Shown here: piece by piece, positions 6,813-15,068 of the stretch
How positions within the stretch are numbered: the first letter of the stretch is position 1
Layout: every line of letters starts with the position of its first letter
From: Candidatus Omnitrophota bacterium
GTDB lineage: Bacteria > Omnitrophota > Gorgyraeia > Zapsychrales > Fredricksoniimonadaceae
DNA: 53,422 bases
Assembly: GCA_013285735.1 (NCBI GenBank)
Contig: JABDGZ010000001.1
Coordinates: 1-53,422 of the forward strand
Direction of reading: 5' to 3'
The notes under the pieces: generated by a model
Database searches by the model: none
Seen by the model: only the letters and a program-made list of their open reading frames with translations
What the model was told of the DNA's origin: nothing
Program-made: the position numbers and the translations under genes

Positions 6813-8741
6813 ATGTCCTTACTTTCAATCATTCTCATTTCCTGCTTAGGGATTCTCGCCTATTCTAATACCTTCTTTTGCTCGTTTCATTTCGATGATT
6901 TACGTTTTATAGTCCACAATCCTTTTATTAAAGACATTCATCATTTATCCAACATCTGGCATTTTTGGCACAGCCGTTTTATTACTCTTCTCTCCCTTGC
7001 TTTTAATTATCACTTCAACGGACTGAATGTATTTGGTTATCACCTGTTTAACCTGTCCGTCCATTTAGTTGCTGCTTGTTTTATCTGGTGGCTGACTCTT
7101 TTGACCTTCTCTGCTCCTGCCATGAAAAAGGATAAAATTGCTCAGCATGCTAATCTCATTGCTTTATTTACAGGACTAGTGTTTGTGGCACATCCTGTTC
7201 AGACAGAGGCCGTCACCTATATTTGGCAGCGAGCCGCTTCAATGGCCGCCTTATTTTACCTGGCATCATTATGTTTTTATGTAAAGTCACGGCTACAGCC
7301 TCCTCAACACCGGGTGTTACGGAGGATTTATTATATTTCCTCATTGATGATGGTCATTTTAGCCATGTTCACGAAGGAAAATGCCATCACCCTGCCTTTG
7401 ATGATTCTGATCTATGAATCGATCTTCTTAAAAACGAAAAAGAATCTTGATTGGAAATACCTTGCCCCTTTCCTGCTCACTCTATGCATTATTCCCTTAA
7501 CATTTTTATTGAGCAAATCCGAAATCTTTCAAGATCATCATGGCAATTTACAAATACCTGGCGGCGTCATTACTCCTCTGCATTATTTTTTAACTGAGTT
7601 TAGAGTAATGATTACCTACATCAGATTGTGCCTTTTCCCCTTTAATCAAACCATGGATTACGATTACCCTATCTTCAAGAGCGTATTTGAATTACCTGTA
7701 TTCTTCAGTATTTTATTTTTAATAAGTATTCTTTATGGCGCAAAACGCCTCTTACCAAAATACCGGCTGATTTCATTTTCTATCTTCTGGTTTTTCCTAA
7801 CCCTTGCTATCCCTGAATCTAGTTTCTGGGAGATGGGCGATGTCATTTTGGAATACCGGCTTTATTTGCCATTGGCGGGTTTTAGTTTATTCTTGGTAAG
7901 CAGCGCGTACTATCTCCTCGAGAAAAATAGTATCAGAACAATGACGATAGTACTCCTGGGTATCCTCGCCGGTTATTCACTCTTGACCTACCAAAGGAAT
8001 ATGGTTTGGAAAGATGAGTTTACTTTATGGGATGACGCTGTCAAAAAATCACCCCATAAAGCAAGGGCCTACAATAATCGGGGCTCTTCTTACTCGCTCC
8101 AAGGTAATCTTATGGCAGCCATGTCAGACTATACCAAGGCTATTGAACTCTTTCCCGATGATGCGGACTCCTATTACAATCGCGGCACAACGTATTATAA
8201 TCTGGGCAATCTTGCCCAAGCCATTGTTGATTATAATAAAGCTATTGAACTATCTCCTAACGACACGGATGCCTATTACAATCGCGGTTTTGCCTATTAT
8301 AGTCAAGGAAACCTTGCCCAGGCCGTTGCTGATTATAGTAAAGTTATTAACATCAGCCCTTCCGATGCTGATACCTATGCCCGGCGCGGCCTTGTGTATT
8401 ACCATCAAGGTAAAATTGCTCAAGCCATTGCTGATTATAACAGCGCCCTTGCCATCGACCCCCATGATGCCGATGCCTACGCCAACAGGGGCAATGCCTA
8501 CGCCTCGCTGGGCAATCTTACTCAAGCCCTCGCTGATTATACAAAAGTTATTGAAATAAATCCTGGACTCACGCAGGTCTACTATAATCGGGCTATTGTT
8601 TATTATCAGTTAAAAAATTACGGCAACGCTTGGGGAGATGTGCTTCAAGCAGAAAAATCAGGACTAACTGTCAGCCCTGATTTTATACGCCTACTTAAAA
8701 TTGCCTCGCATGGACTCGAACCAAAGGATTTTGATCGTTAA
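6813..8741 (+). CDS. TMTC-like membrane protein with six or more TPRs
   Basis: A 642-residue protein. About residues 1-395 form a polytopic membrane domain with FHFDDL and HFN motifs, VAHPVQTEAVTYIWQR near 132 and FTKENAITLPL near 186, the hallmarks of TMTC/DUF1736 proteins, which are related to GT-C mannosyltransferases. Residues about 410-620 hold six TPR units repeating AYYNRG..YY..G....A..DY.KAI.L.P. The last ~14 residues are translated from a tRNA-Gln-derived sequence and overlap the convergent gene by 47 bp, so the native C-terminus may have been replaced. A sugar-transfer role in the envelope is inferred. Confidence 0.8.
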   Translation: MSLLSIILISCLGILAYSNTFFCSFHFDDLRFIVHNPFIKDIHHLSNIWHFWHSRFITLLSLAFNYHFNGLNVFGYHLFNLSVHLVAACFIWWLTLLTFSAPAMKKDKIAQHANLIALFTGLVFVAHPVQTEAVTYIWQRAASMAALFYLASLCFYVKSRLQPPQHRVLRRIYYISSLMMVILAMFTKENAITLPLMILIYESIFLKTKKNLDWKYLAPFLLTLCIIPLTFLLSKSEIFQDHHGNLQIPGGVITPLHYFLTEFRVMITYIRLCLFPFNQTMDYDYPIFKSVFELPVFFSILFLISILYGAKRLLPKYRLISFSIFWFFLTLAIPESSFWEMGDVILEYRLYLPLAGFSLFLVSSAYYLLEKNSIRTMTIVLLGILAGYSLLTYQRNMVWKDEFTLWDDAVKKSPHKARAYNNRGSSYSLQGNLMAAMSDYTKAIELFPDDADSYYNRGTTYYNLGNLAQAIVDYNKAIELSPNDTDAYYNRGFAYYSQGNLAQAVADYSKVINISPSDADTYARRGLVYYHQGKIAQAIADYNSALAIDPHDADAYANRGNAYASLGNLTQALADYTKVIEINPGLTQVYYNRAIVYYQLKNYGNAWGDVLQAEKSGLTVSPDFIRLLKIASHGLEPKDFDR

Positions 8742-11700
8742 TACCAAGCCAAAGTCTCAGATTCGTCATTGGTTGGATATTGATAATCACCGGCACAAAG
8801 CCTGGAGCATTTTGCAATTGGGCAAGCTGGGCTTGGTCTAAGTGGAACTGAATCCTCTCACCACCATTTTGTGTTTGCAAATGCTTATCAACGGAAGCCA
8901 AATCAATACCACCACTATTCATCGCCACATCTGCCTTTGGAATCCGTCTATACTGTTTAGCAATGCTTAACGGAATTTCATCTTCAAAATCAATTATATC
9001 TAGTGCCGACAGGGCCACCGTCTCTTCATTGCTTCCAATTCCTGAAAAACCAATTATTCTAAACCTCACACCGGCTGGTGAAATCAGCATATCACCCACA
9101 CCCCATCCTAAATTATTTCTCTGAATCTCAGTTAATACACCCGATGTTCTGCTTTTTTCTGCAACCGTTTCTTCTCTAACAGCGGGCTTGGAGACAACGG
9201 CTCGGACTATACGAACGGGTGGTCGCCCCACTTTACCATCATTCTTATTTTCTTTAGGCATTGGGGGTTTTACTTCTTCAGCAACAGGAATGGGATTCCT
9301 TGCTTCTTTTTGTTTCCGTACCCTTACCACTTGCGTTCTTACTGTTTTTTCTCCTCGCTGCCTACCTGCAATCTGCCCATCCTTGGGAAGTTTTTTTGGT
9401 TTAATTTTTGCTTTCGAGATCTTTTCTCTCTTAATCCCCAAACATACCAATTGGCCTTCCACATTTAATCCCCATCTTGCTTCTGCCTCGTCTGCCCCTT
9501 TTTGAAGCATGAAATTCATACCAACGATTTTCCCATTTCTTTCCTGTACCGCCGCAATCCACACATGATCTGGTCTGGTCATCCCCGCTATCGAAATATA
9601 TTTTGCTTTCTTACCATCTTTATCTACATTTGCTCTTCTCCCATTTTCAAAAGTAAATGCCACAAGAAATTTTCCTGTCTGATCACAAAATTCCTTAAAA
9701 CTTATTTTATTATTTAACTGACGCCACCCATACTCATCAATTTCTCCCAAATTAGCACCGCCCTCACCTCTAATACTCTTATAAAGCTGTTTTAATCTAT
9801 ATTTCATTGAATCCAAGTGCGTCAACTGTCCTTCTTCATTCCAACCCCATTGGGATGTTGCGGTCTTTTCTCCTCTTTGCCCTTTGTACTTCATACCTAC
9901 AATCTTCCCATCCTTGATCTGTACGCCGGTAACCCACACCTCATCCATGTCTCCCATTAGCCCCATCGCGATAATCTCGGGGCTTTGTCCATCTTCAAAA
10001 ATAAAAGTTTTAAGAAAGTACCCATTAACTTGAAACTTCGCAAAACTTTCCTTTTCTTTTAATTCGCACCAGCCCTTCTCATCGATTTCTCCTAAATTAG
10101 CACCACCCTCACCCCTAATATCTTTATACAGCTGTTTTAATCTGTTTTCTGGTGAATCCAAGTGTGTCAATTGACCTTCTTCATTCAAACCCCATTGGGA
10201 CGCTTCTGTTTCTGCTCCCTCTTTTCCTTCATACTTCATCCCAACGATCTGCGCATCCTTGTTGATCTGTACACCGGTAACCCACACATCATCCATCCCC
10301 ATCATTAACCCCATTCCAACTTGTCCAGGCCCCTTCCCATTCTCAAATTGAAAACTAGTTTGAAATTTTCCATCCGATAAAAGAACGAATTCTTTAAAAC
10401 TTATTTTTTTTGTTAATTGCTGCCAGCCATGTTTATCAATCTCTCCCAAATTGGCATTAGCTTCTCCTCTAATATCCTTATAAAGTTGATTTGATTTATT
10501 TTCCTGTGAATCCAAATGTGTCAATTGGCCTTCTTCATTCAACCCCCATTGGGATGTTTCTGTCTTTTCTCCTTTTTGCCCTTTGTACTTCATGCCCACG
10601 ATCTTCCCATCATCCTTGTTGATCTGTACGCTAGTAACCATCACATCATCCATGTCTGCCATTAATCCCATCCAAACACTTTTCGGCCCTTGACCATTCT
10701 CAAAAACGAACGCTTGCTTAAAATACCCTCTTTCACAAAATTGCTTAAAACTTTTTTGTTCTTTTAACACGCACCAACCCTGCTTATCAATCTCTCCAAA
10801 ATTGGTATTATTTTCTCCTCTAATCTCCTTATAAAACTGCTTTAGTTTATTAGCTATGGAATCTAAACGTACAACCTTCCCCTCCTCGTTCAATCCCCAT
10901 TGAGATCTTTTTCTTTCTTTTCCTCTGTGGCCTCGAAACTTAATACCAACAACCTTCCCCTCCCTGTTGACTTGTACGTTTGTAATCCATACCTGGTCCA
11001 TGCCCTGCATTAGCCCCATTGCATCCCCTTGAGGTTTCATCCCATTCTCCATGACAAATAAATCTACAAATTGACCTGTTTTACTATAATAAAAACCCTG
11101 GAAACTGATTTTTTTCTTTAATTGCTGCCATCCATCTTTGTCAGCTTGTCTCAAATTATCATTCTCTACTCCCTTAACGTCCCTATATAACTGTTTCAAT
11201 CTATACGCCATGCCATTTAAGTGTGCTAATGTGCCTTCTTGATCTATCCCCCATCTCGCTTCCTTTGCTTCTTCTTGCTCGTCTACCTGCGCGTCAACTT
11301 TAGTCCCTTCGCCTGCCTTTCCCTTAAACAGCATCCCCACAATCTTTCCGTCCTTGTTGATTTGCACCGCTTTAATCAGTACGTCCTCTGCGTCTCTTTC
11401 TACGCCGATGGCAGCTCCTTTAGGGCCTGAGCCATTTTCAAATACAAAAAAATGATCAAATCTCTTACGGTCACTAAAAAATCCACTAAAACTAATTTCT
11501 TCTTTTAAATCAGACCACCCATCCTGATCACTAACTCTCAAATTAGAATTGTGTTCTCCCCGAATAGATTTAAAAAGATACTTCAATTTGTTTTCTTTGG
11601 AGTCTAATCGTTCCAACTCCCCTTTCTCATTTAAACCCCATAGCGCTTCTGAAACTTCTTCCCCGTTTAGGCCTTTGAATTTCATACCTGTGATTTGCCC

Positions 11701-13098
11701 ATTGATCATCTGCACTTCAGTAATATGGACACTTTTTGAATTTTGCGCCAAACCTATTCTCATACGTCCGAGTTTTTTCCCATTTTCAAAGGCAAATAAG
11801 GTGGAGAATTTTAATTCCCCCTCATAATAAAAACCAATAAAATCTCGTTCGGTTTTGAGCTTATACCAGTTTGCTTTATCACTTCTTTCTAAATTCTCAT
11901 CTCCCTGACCTCTAATGGATGCATATAATTCATTTAATGATCCTGCCTTCATGGCAGAATCAATGCGAACTTCTTCCTCTATCTGATTTTCCGCTATGGC
12001 TGGTACCTCATCAATATTTTTTGTGCTTGTTAACAGAGCCATGTCCATTTTACAGCCGCCAGAAAAATATTTTCGAGGGACAGATGCACCGTTGACGGTA
12101 GGTGTTTCTTTAATAAAATTAAAAACACCTTTCTTAAAAGCCCTTAAATACTGTTGATAAATTCTTTCTTTTTCACTCGGATCATCAATATTGACACCCG
12201 CTACTTTATTCTTGTCTGCGTACACTTGCGCTAAGATGCTTTCCTTGATTTTATTCTTATACCATGTCGCTAAGATTAGTGAATTGTAAACCTGTCTTAG
12301 TTGGACAAAGTTTTTACCTTCGTTGACTTCCTTGGTCAATTCGGGGATGACGATTTCACGGACGATCTGACTACCTAACTGATTAGTATTTATAGCTTGT
12401 AGGTGATCCGATTGAATCCCTTCATGCTCGGCTAATGAAAGATAATCCTCTTCAAGCATAACCTTTAGTTTTGATTCGACAATATAAGCTGCGCCTATCT
12501 TGGAATTTTCATAAACGACTGCCTTCTCAGGAATGATCCAAACCTTATTAAACGTATTAACAGGGATATTCGTCGTGCCAAATTTCTTTGCTGCTTCTTC
12601 GTAAATGCGCTTCCAAAATTTCTTACCAACCTCTTCTTCTGGATAAATCAATGAAGCTGTTATTTGTTTAAGCATATAATCTTCGGCTAATAAATCACGA
12701 CCCATTTCGGTAAGTCCAAAACTATTAGGAATAATACGACTTTTTTCGTAAGGTGAGAGATTAACCCAAAGATCTTTTTCAGGGATGGTTAAAGAGGCAA
12801 GAAAGTATTTAATCAGCTTGTCGGATTCGTCTTTAAGAGAATCATTAGATAATCGGCTGTTGCCTTTATCAAGGATGAAATCAAACCGAAAAGGATTGTC
12901 AGGATGGACTTTGATACCTTTTAAAATCGGGGGATTGAATTCTGGGCTCAGGCCTACCATCACACCTGGAGCAGGCAAACGAAAGTCTTGAGCTTGCACT
13001 GACGGCACAGGCCCAAACGAATTACCCAAAAAGGCAAAAAGTATCCCTATGGATATAACTTTTCTTATATCTAAAGTCATACCCAAAGTATAGAACAT
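8695..13098 (-). CDS. Giant secreted repeat protein, Omnitrophota-type
   Basis: 1467 residues. A signal peptide ends near SVQAQD. Residues ~30-370 form a conserved block with landmarks KVHPDNPFRFDFI, DKLIKYFLASLTIPEKDLWVNL, IPVNTFNKVWI and SQIVREIVIPEL, which I recall from Omnitrophota proteins. Residues ~385-1222 are seven repeats of about 117 residues (IRGE..NLGEID..GW..L, FENG, VGMKYKG, QWGLNEEGQL). A basic linker (~1225-1310) leads to a C-terminal block with AMNSGGIDLAS and FVPVIINIQPMTNL. The last 8-10 residues are encoded by a tRNA-Gln fragment. Alternative start: ATG at 13080. No Shine-Dalgarno is obvious. Probable surface or periplasmic binding role; function unknown. Confidence 0.8.
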   Translation of the reverse strand: MFYTLGMTLDIRKVISIGILFAFLGNSFGPVPSVQAQDFRLPAPGVMVGLSPEFNPPILKGIKVHPDNPFRFDFILDKGNSRLSNDSLKDESDKLIKYFLASLTIPEKDLWVNLSPYEKSRIIPNSFGLTEMGRDLLAEDYMLKQITASLIYPEEEVGKKFWKRIYEEAAKKFGTTNIPVNTFNKVWIIPEKAVVYENSKIGAAYIVESKLKVMLEEDYLSLAEHEGIQSDHLQAINTNQLGSQIVREIVIPELTKEVNEGKNFVQLRQVYNSLILATWYKNKIKESILAQVYADKNKVAGVNIDDPSEKERIYQQYLRAFKKGVFNFIKETPTVNGASVPRKYFSGGCKMDMALLTSTKNIDEVPAIAENQIEEEVRIDSAMKAGSLNELYASIRGQGDENLERSDKANWYKLKTERDFIGFYYEGELKFSTLFAFENGKKLGRMRIGLAQNSKSVHITEVQMINGQITGMKFKGLNGEEVSEALWGLNEKGELERLDSKENKLKYLFKSIRGEHNSNLRVSDQDGWSDLKEEISFSGFFSDRKRFDHFFVFENGSGPKGAAIGVERDAEDVLIKAVQINKDGKIVGMLFKGKAGEGTKVDAQVDEQEEAKEARWGIDQEGTLAHLNGMAYRLKQLYRDVKGVENDNLRQADKDGWQQLKKKISFQGFYYSKTGQFVDLFVMENGMKPQGDAMGLMQGMDQVWITNVQVNREGKVVGIKFRGHRGKERKRSQWGLNEEGKVVRLDSIANKLKQFYKEIRGENNTNFGEIDKQGWCVLKEQKSFKQFCERGYFKQAFVFENGQGPKSVWMGLMADMDDVMVTSVQINKDDGKIVGMKYKGQKGEKTETSQWGLNEEGQLTHLDSQENKSNQLYKDIRGEANANLGEIDKHGWQQLTKKISFKEFVLLSDGKFQTSFQFENGKGPGQVGMGLMMGMDDVWVTGVQINKDAQIVGMKYEGKEGAETEASQWGLNEEGQLTHLDSPENRLKQLYKDIRGEGGANLGEIDEKGWCELKEKESFAKFQVNGYFLKTFIFEDGQSPEIIAMGLMGDMDEVWVTGVQIKDGKIVGMKYKGQRGEKTATSQWGWNEEGQLTHLDSMKYRLKQLYKSIRGEGGANLGEIDEYGWRQLNNKISFKEFCDQTGKFLVAFTFENGRRANVDKDGKKAKYISIAGMTRPDHVWIAAVQERNGKIVGMNFMLQKGADEAEARWGLNVEGQLVCLGIKREKISKAKIKPKKLPKDGQIAGRQRGEKTVRTQVVRVRKQKEARNPIPVAEEVKPPMPKENKNDGKVGRPPVRIVRAVVSKPAVREETVAEKSRTSGVLTEIQRNNLGWGVGDMLISPAGVRFRIIGFSGIGSNEETVALSALDIIDFEDEIPLSIAKQYRRIPKADVAMNSGGIDLASVDKHLQTQNGGERIQFHLDQAQLAQLQNAPGFVPVIINIQPMTNLRLWLGINDQNPLVRVHARQF
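8701..8723 (-). repeat. 23-bp perfect copy of tRNA-Gln 3' end (putative att site)
   Basis: All 23 bases (plus strand starts TTGCCTCGCATGG) are identical to 13300-13322, the discriminator base, acceptor 3' strand and T-arm of tRNA-Gln. Identity stops on both sides. The two copies are in direct orientation 4599 bp apart and enclose the giant gene. This is the layout left by integration at a tRNA 3' end. No integrase is found between them. Confidence 0.75.
9428..11941 (-). repeat. Seven ~350-bp tandem repeats within the giant gene
   Basis: Each unit codes for about 117 residues starting with L(K/N)xLYxxIRGE and ending with GLNEEGQLxxLD. Units 4 to 6 in protein order are the most alike (GEID..GW, MGLM..MDDV.VT.VQI, GMKYKG); units 1, 2 and 7 have diverged, and unit 2 has an acidic insertion (DAQVDEQEEAKEA). 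Gradual divergence towards the edges suggests expansion from the centre. Confidence 0.85.
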
Positions 13099-13140
13099 CT
13101 ATATACTTCGTGCCATTTTTTGTGCTTCTAACACCAAAAC

Positions 13141-13170
13141 AAAAGGGGACACTTTAAAGTGTCCCCTTTT
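13141..13170. terminator. Perfect 30-bp palindrome, bidirectional terminator or REP
   Basis: AAAAGGGGACACTTT is followed directly by its reverse complement, giving a 15-bp perfect inverted repeat with no spacer and A/T runs on both flanks. It could terminate transcription on both strands. It also resembles palindromes I recall as dispersed REP-like units. It lies upstream of the giant gene and downstream of tRNA-Gln. Confidence 0.65.
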
Positions 13171-13179
13171 TACATCTTG

Positions 13180-13189
13180 TTGCCTCGCA
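13180..13189 (-). repeat. 10-bp fragment of the tRNA-Gln 3' end
   Basis: TTGCCTCGCA repeats the first ten bases of the 23-bp repeat, exactly 120 bp left of the tRNA copy. Ten bases are too few to be sure, but the position inside the same hairpin-rich strip makes a relic plausible. Confidence 0.3.
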
Positions 13190-13205
13190 AGATTCCCTGT
13201 TGCTT

Positions 13206-13255
13206 GCTCTGCAAAGAGCTTGTGCTTCTGCTCAAGCTCTCTTTGGATGCAGAGC
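13206..13255. repeat. Long imperfect hairpin
   Basis: Outer arms GCTCTGCA / TGCAGAGC and inner arms GAGCTTG / CAAGCTC pair around a ten-base loop. The 18-bp segment just to its left (13191-13208) matches 2613-2630 at 17 positions, so this belongs to a dispersed repeat. Confidence 0.55.
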
Positions 13256-13264
13256 CCAATCAGA

Positions 13265-13301
13265 AACTTTTAACCCTCCCTTTAAGGGAGGTTTAAAAGT
13301 T
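13265..13301 (-). terminator. Hairpin just after tRNA-Gln
   Basis: On the minus strand AACTTTTAAACCTCCCTT pairs with its reverse complement with one mismatch, over 37 bp. It begins at the 3' end of the tRNA, so it is the likely transcription stop of the gltX-tRNA-Gln unit. It also sits inside the putative tRNA-bounded element. Confidence 0.6.
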
Positions 13302-13370
13302 GCCTCGCATGGACTCGAACCATGATACCGAGATCCAGAATCTCGTGTCCTACCATTAGACGACAAGGCA
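13300..13370 (-). tRNA. tRNA-Gln (anticodon CTG)
   Basis: The reverse complement folds as a full cloverleaf: acceptor TGCCTTG / CGAGGCA, anticodon stem CGAGA / TCTCG with loop TTCTGGA (anticodon CTG), T-stem CATGG / CCATG with loop TTCGAGT. CCA is not encoded. It begins 4 bp after the gltX stop codon and is presumably cotranscribed with it. Its 3' 23 bp are repeated at 8701-8723. Confidence 0.93.
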
Positions 13371-13374
13371 GTAA

Positions 13375-14706
13375 TTATTTGAATGCTTCTCTTAATCGAC
13401 GGACGGTCCGTTCTCGACCTAAAAGCACCATGGTATCAAAAAGGCCTGGGCCCACGGCTTTGCCGGTTAATGCCACCCTTACCGGATGCACCAAAACCCC
13501 TGCCTCAATACCTAATTCAGCGACTACTGCCCGAAATGTTTCTTCCGCTGCTTTAACGTTAAAATCTCCAATAGTGCTTAAACGATCTGCTAGCAAATCA
13601 AATTCTTTACGCATATCCTGTGATAAATGTTTTGACTTAACCTCTTCTTCAAAATTCACCTGATCGTTAAATATAAAATCTGTCCAGTCTAAAAAATCTA
13701 ATAGGGTATTCATGCGCCCTTTGTACAAAGCTGCCATATGTTCAAGTTCTGGTCGCTGAATCTTTGTTTCAGGATATTGCGCAGCCACTAGAGGGACCAA
13801 CGCTTCTGCTAATTGTACGGTATCCATCTCTTTAATATATTGACTATTCAGCCATTGAAGTTTTTCTATAGAAAAAGCTGCCCCAGATTTATTGATTTTC
13901 TTGACAGAAAATGTTTTGAGAGCAGAGGTCATTGTTACTTTTTCTTGATTGTTACCTGGTGACCAACCCAATAGCATCAGGTAATTGACAATAGCCTCAG
14001 GTAAATACCCCTGGGTGCGGTATTCGGTGACCGCCGTGGCTCCAGCCCTTTTGGACATGCGCCCACCTTCAGGATCAAGAATGAGAGGTAGATGCACAAA
14101 CTTAGGGTATTTAAACCCTAAAGCATTGTATATCCCTATCTGCTTTGGCGTATTGGAAATATGATCTTCCCCTCTGATCACATGGCTTATTTCCATTAAC
14201 GAGTCATCAATCACGCAGGCAAAACTATATGAAGGCGAACCATCCGTCTTTAACAAAACCTCATCTTTGATGACAGGATTACCATCAGCTCCTAAAACTA
14301 CATTGTTGTTCTCATCGCGCTTATAAAAAAAGGATATGTCGAAACTGATTCGTCCTCGGATTAAATCATCCACCATAATTTCTTTATCCAGGGACCTTTT
14401 CAATAAGACTGCTTCACCTTCTTTATAGGCTTTACCTTCAGCCAAAAGCTGGTCAGCATACTTGCGGTATAAATCAAACCGGTCGCTTTGTTTATAAAAC
14501 TCATCCCACGTCAGCCCCAGCCATTTCATGCTGTCCATGATCTCATCGAGGTATTCCGGCTTTGAACGGACTAAATCAGTGTCTTCAATGCGCAGGATAA
14601 ATTGTCCCCCCTGAGCCTTGGCATACATCCAGTTAAAAAGTGCTGTGCGTGCACCGCCAATATGCAAAAATCCTGTGGGGGAAGGGGCAAAACGGACACG
14701 GACCAT
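13375..14706 (-). CDS. gltX: Glutamyl-tRNA synthetase
   Basis: Class I aminoacyl-tRNA synthetase of 443 residues. The ATP-binding HIGH-type motif reads HIGG (residues ~15-18) after VRFAPSPTG, and the KMSKS-type motif reads GGRMSKRAGA near residue 225. VIRGEDHISNTPKQ is typical of the family. It charges tRNA-Glu and, in bacteria lacking GlnRS, also mischarges tRNA-Gln for transamidation. The immediate neighbour is tRNA-Gln, which fits but does not prove that route. The ATG shares one base with the stop of the PilZ gene upstream (TAATG), so translation is probably coupled. Confidence 0.96.
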   Translation of the reverse strand: MVRVRFAPSPTGFLHIGGARTALFNWMYAKAQGGQFILRIEDTDLVRSKPEYLDEIMDSMKWLGLTWDEFYKQSDRFDLYRKYADQLLAEGKAYKEGEAVLLKRSLDKEIMVDDLIRGRISFDISFFYKRDENNNVVLGADGNPVIKDEVLLKTDGSPSYSFACVIDDSLMEISHVIRGEDHISNTPKQIGIYNALGFKYPKFVHLPLILDPEGGRMSKRAGATAVTEYRTQGYLPEAIVNYLMLLGWSPGNNQEKVTMTSALKTFSVKKINKSGAAFSIEKLQWLNSQYIKEMDTVQLAEALVPLVAAQYPETKIQRPELEHMAALYKGRMNTLLDFLDWTDFIFNDQVNFEEEVKSKHLSQDMRKEFDLLADRLSTIGDFNVKAAEETFRAVVAELGIEAGVLVHPVRVALTGKAVGPGLFDTMVLLGRERTVRRLREAFK

Positions 14707-15065
14707 TACGACTTTTCCTTTTTCTCCAACTCAAGGAGTTCGGATATCTTGCCGTCGATAAAAGCAAATTTTAATTCGCTTAAAGGTTCAAACTGAATTC
14801 CGATATTATAAAATCTTTCACTCTCTTTAAATGAGCGAACCACCTTTCCTTTGCACCTAAAAGGAGTTGATGGATTTTTAAAATTAAGTTCTATATCAAC
14901 CTTTGTTCCCAGATCAATCGCATGATTAAGATGCACGGCCAATCCGCCAGCGCCAACATTAGAAGTATTGGCCAGTATTGTTTCATTAGACCCATTGGCC
15001 AGCCACACCGTCAAGAAACAGGGGTAATTAGCTCTGGGGTATTTTCTTCGGTTAGAATCAAACAT
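14706..15065 (-). CDS. PilZ domain protein
   Basis: A 119-residue single-domain protein. RRKYPR near residue 6 matches the RxxxR half of the cyclic-di-GMP-binding motif and NTSNVGAGG near 34 matches (D/N)xSxxG. The rest is the expected six-stranded barrel pattern. It probably binds cyclic di-GMP. It follows a second PilZ gene by 3 bp and overlaps gltX by one base, so a signalling pair is embedded in a housekeeping transcript. Confidence 0.88.
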   Translation of the reverse strand: MFDSNRRKYPRANYPCFLTVWLANGSNETILANTSNVGAGGLAVHLNHAIDLGTKVDIELNFKNPSTPFRCKGKVVRSFKESERFYNIGIQFEPLSELKFAFIDGKISELLELEKKEKS

Positions 15066-15068
15066 AGC

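Noticed and set aside
8014-8559. 181-residue ORF inside the TPR region
   Set aside because: It is a shadow frame of the repetitive TPR DNA; the low-complexity Ile/Leu/Pro content is an artefact.
9428-11941. CRISPR array or other short-repeat locus
   Set aside because: The repeats are ~350-bp coding units, not short repeats with spacers. No CRISPR array is seen in the window.
8724-13299. Integrase or transposase in the tRNA-bounded module
   Set aside because: No frame there has recombinase motifs; all coding capacity is the giant protein.
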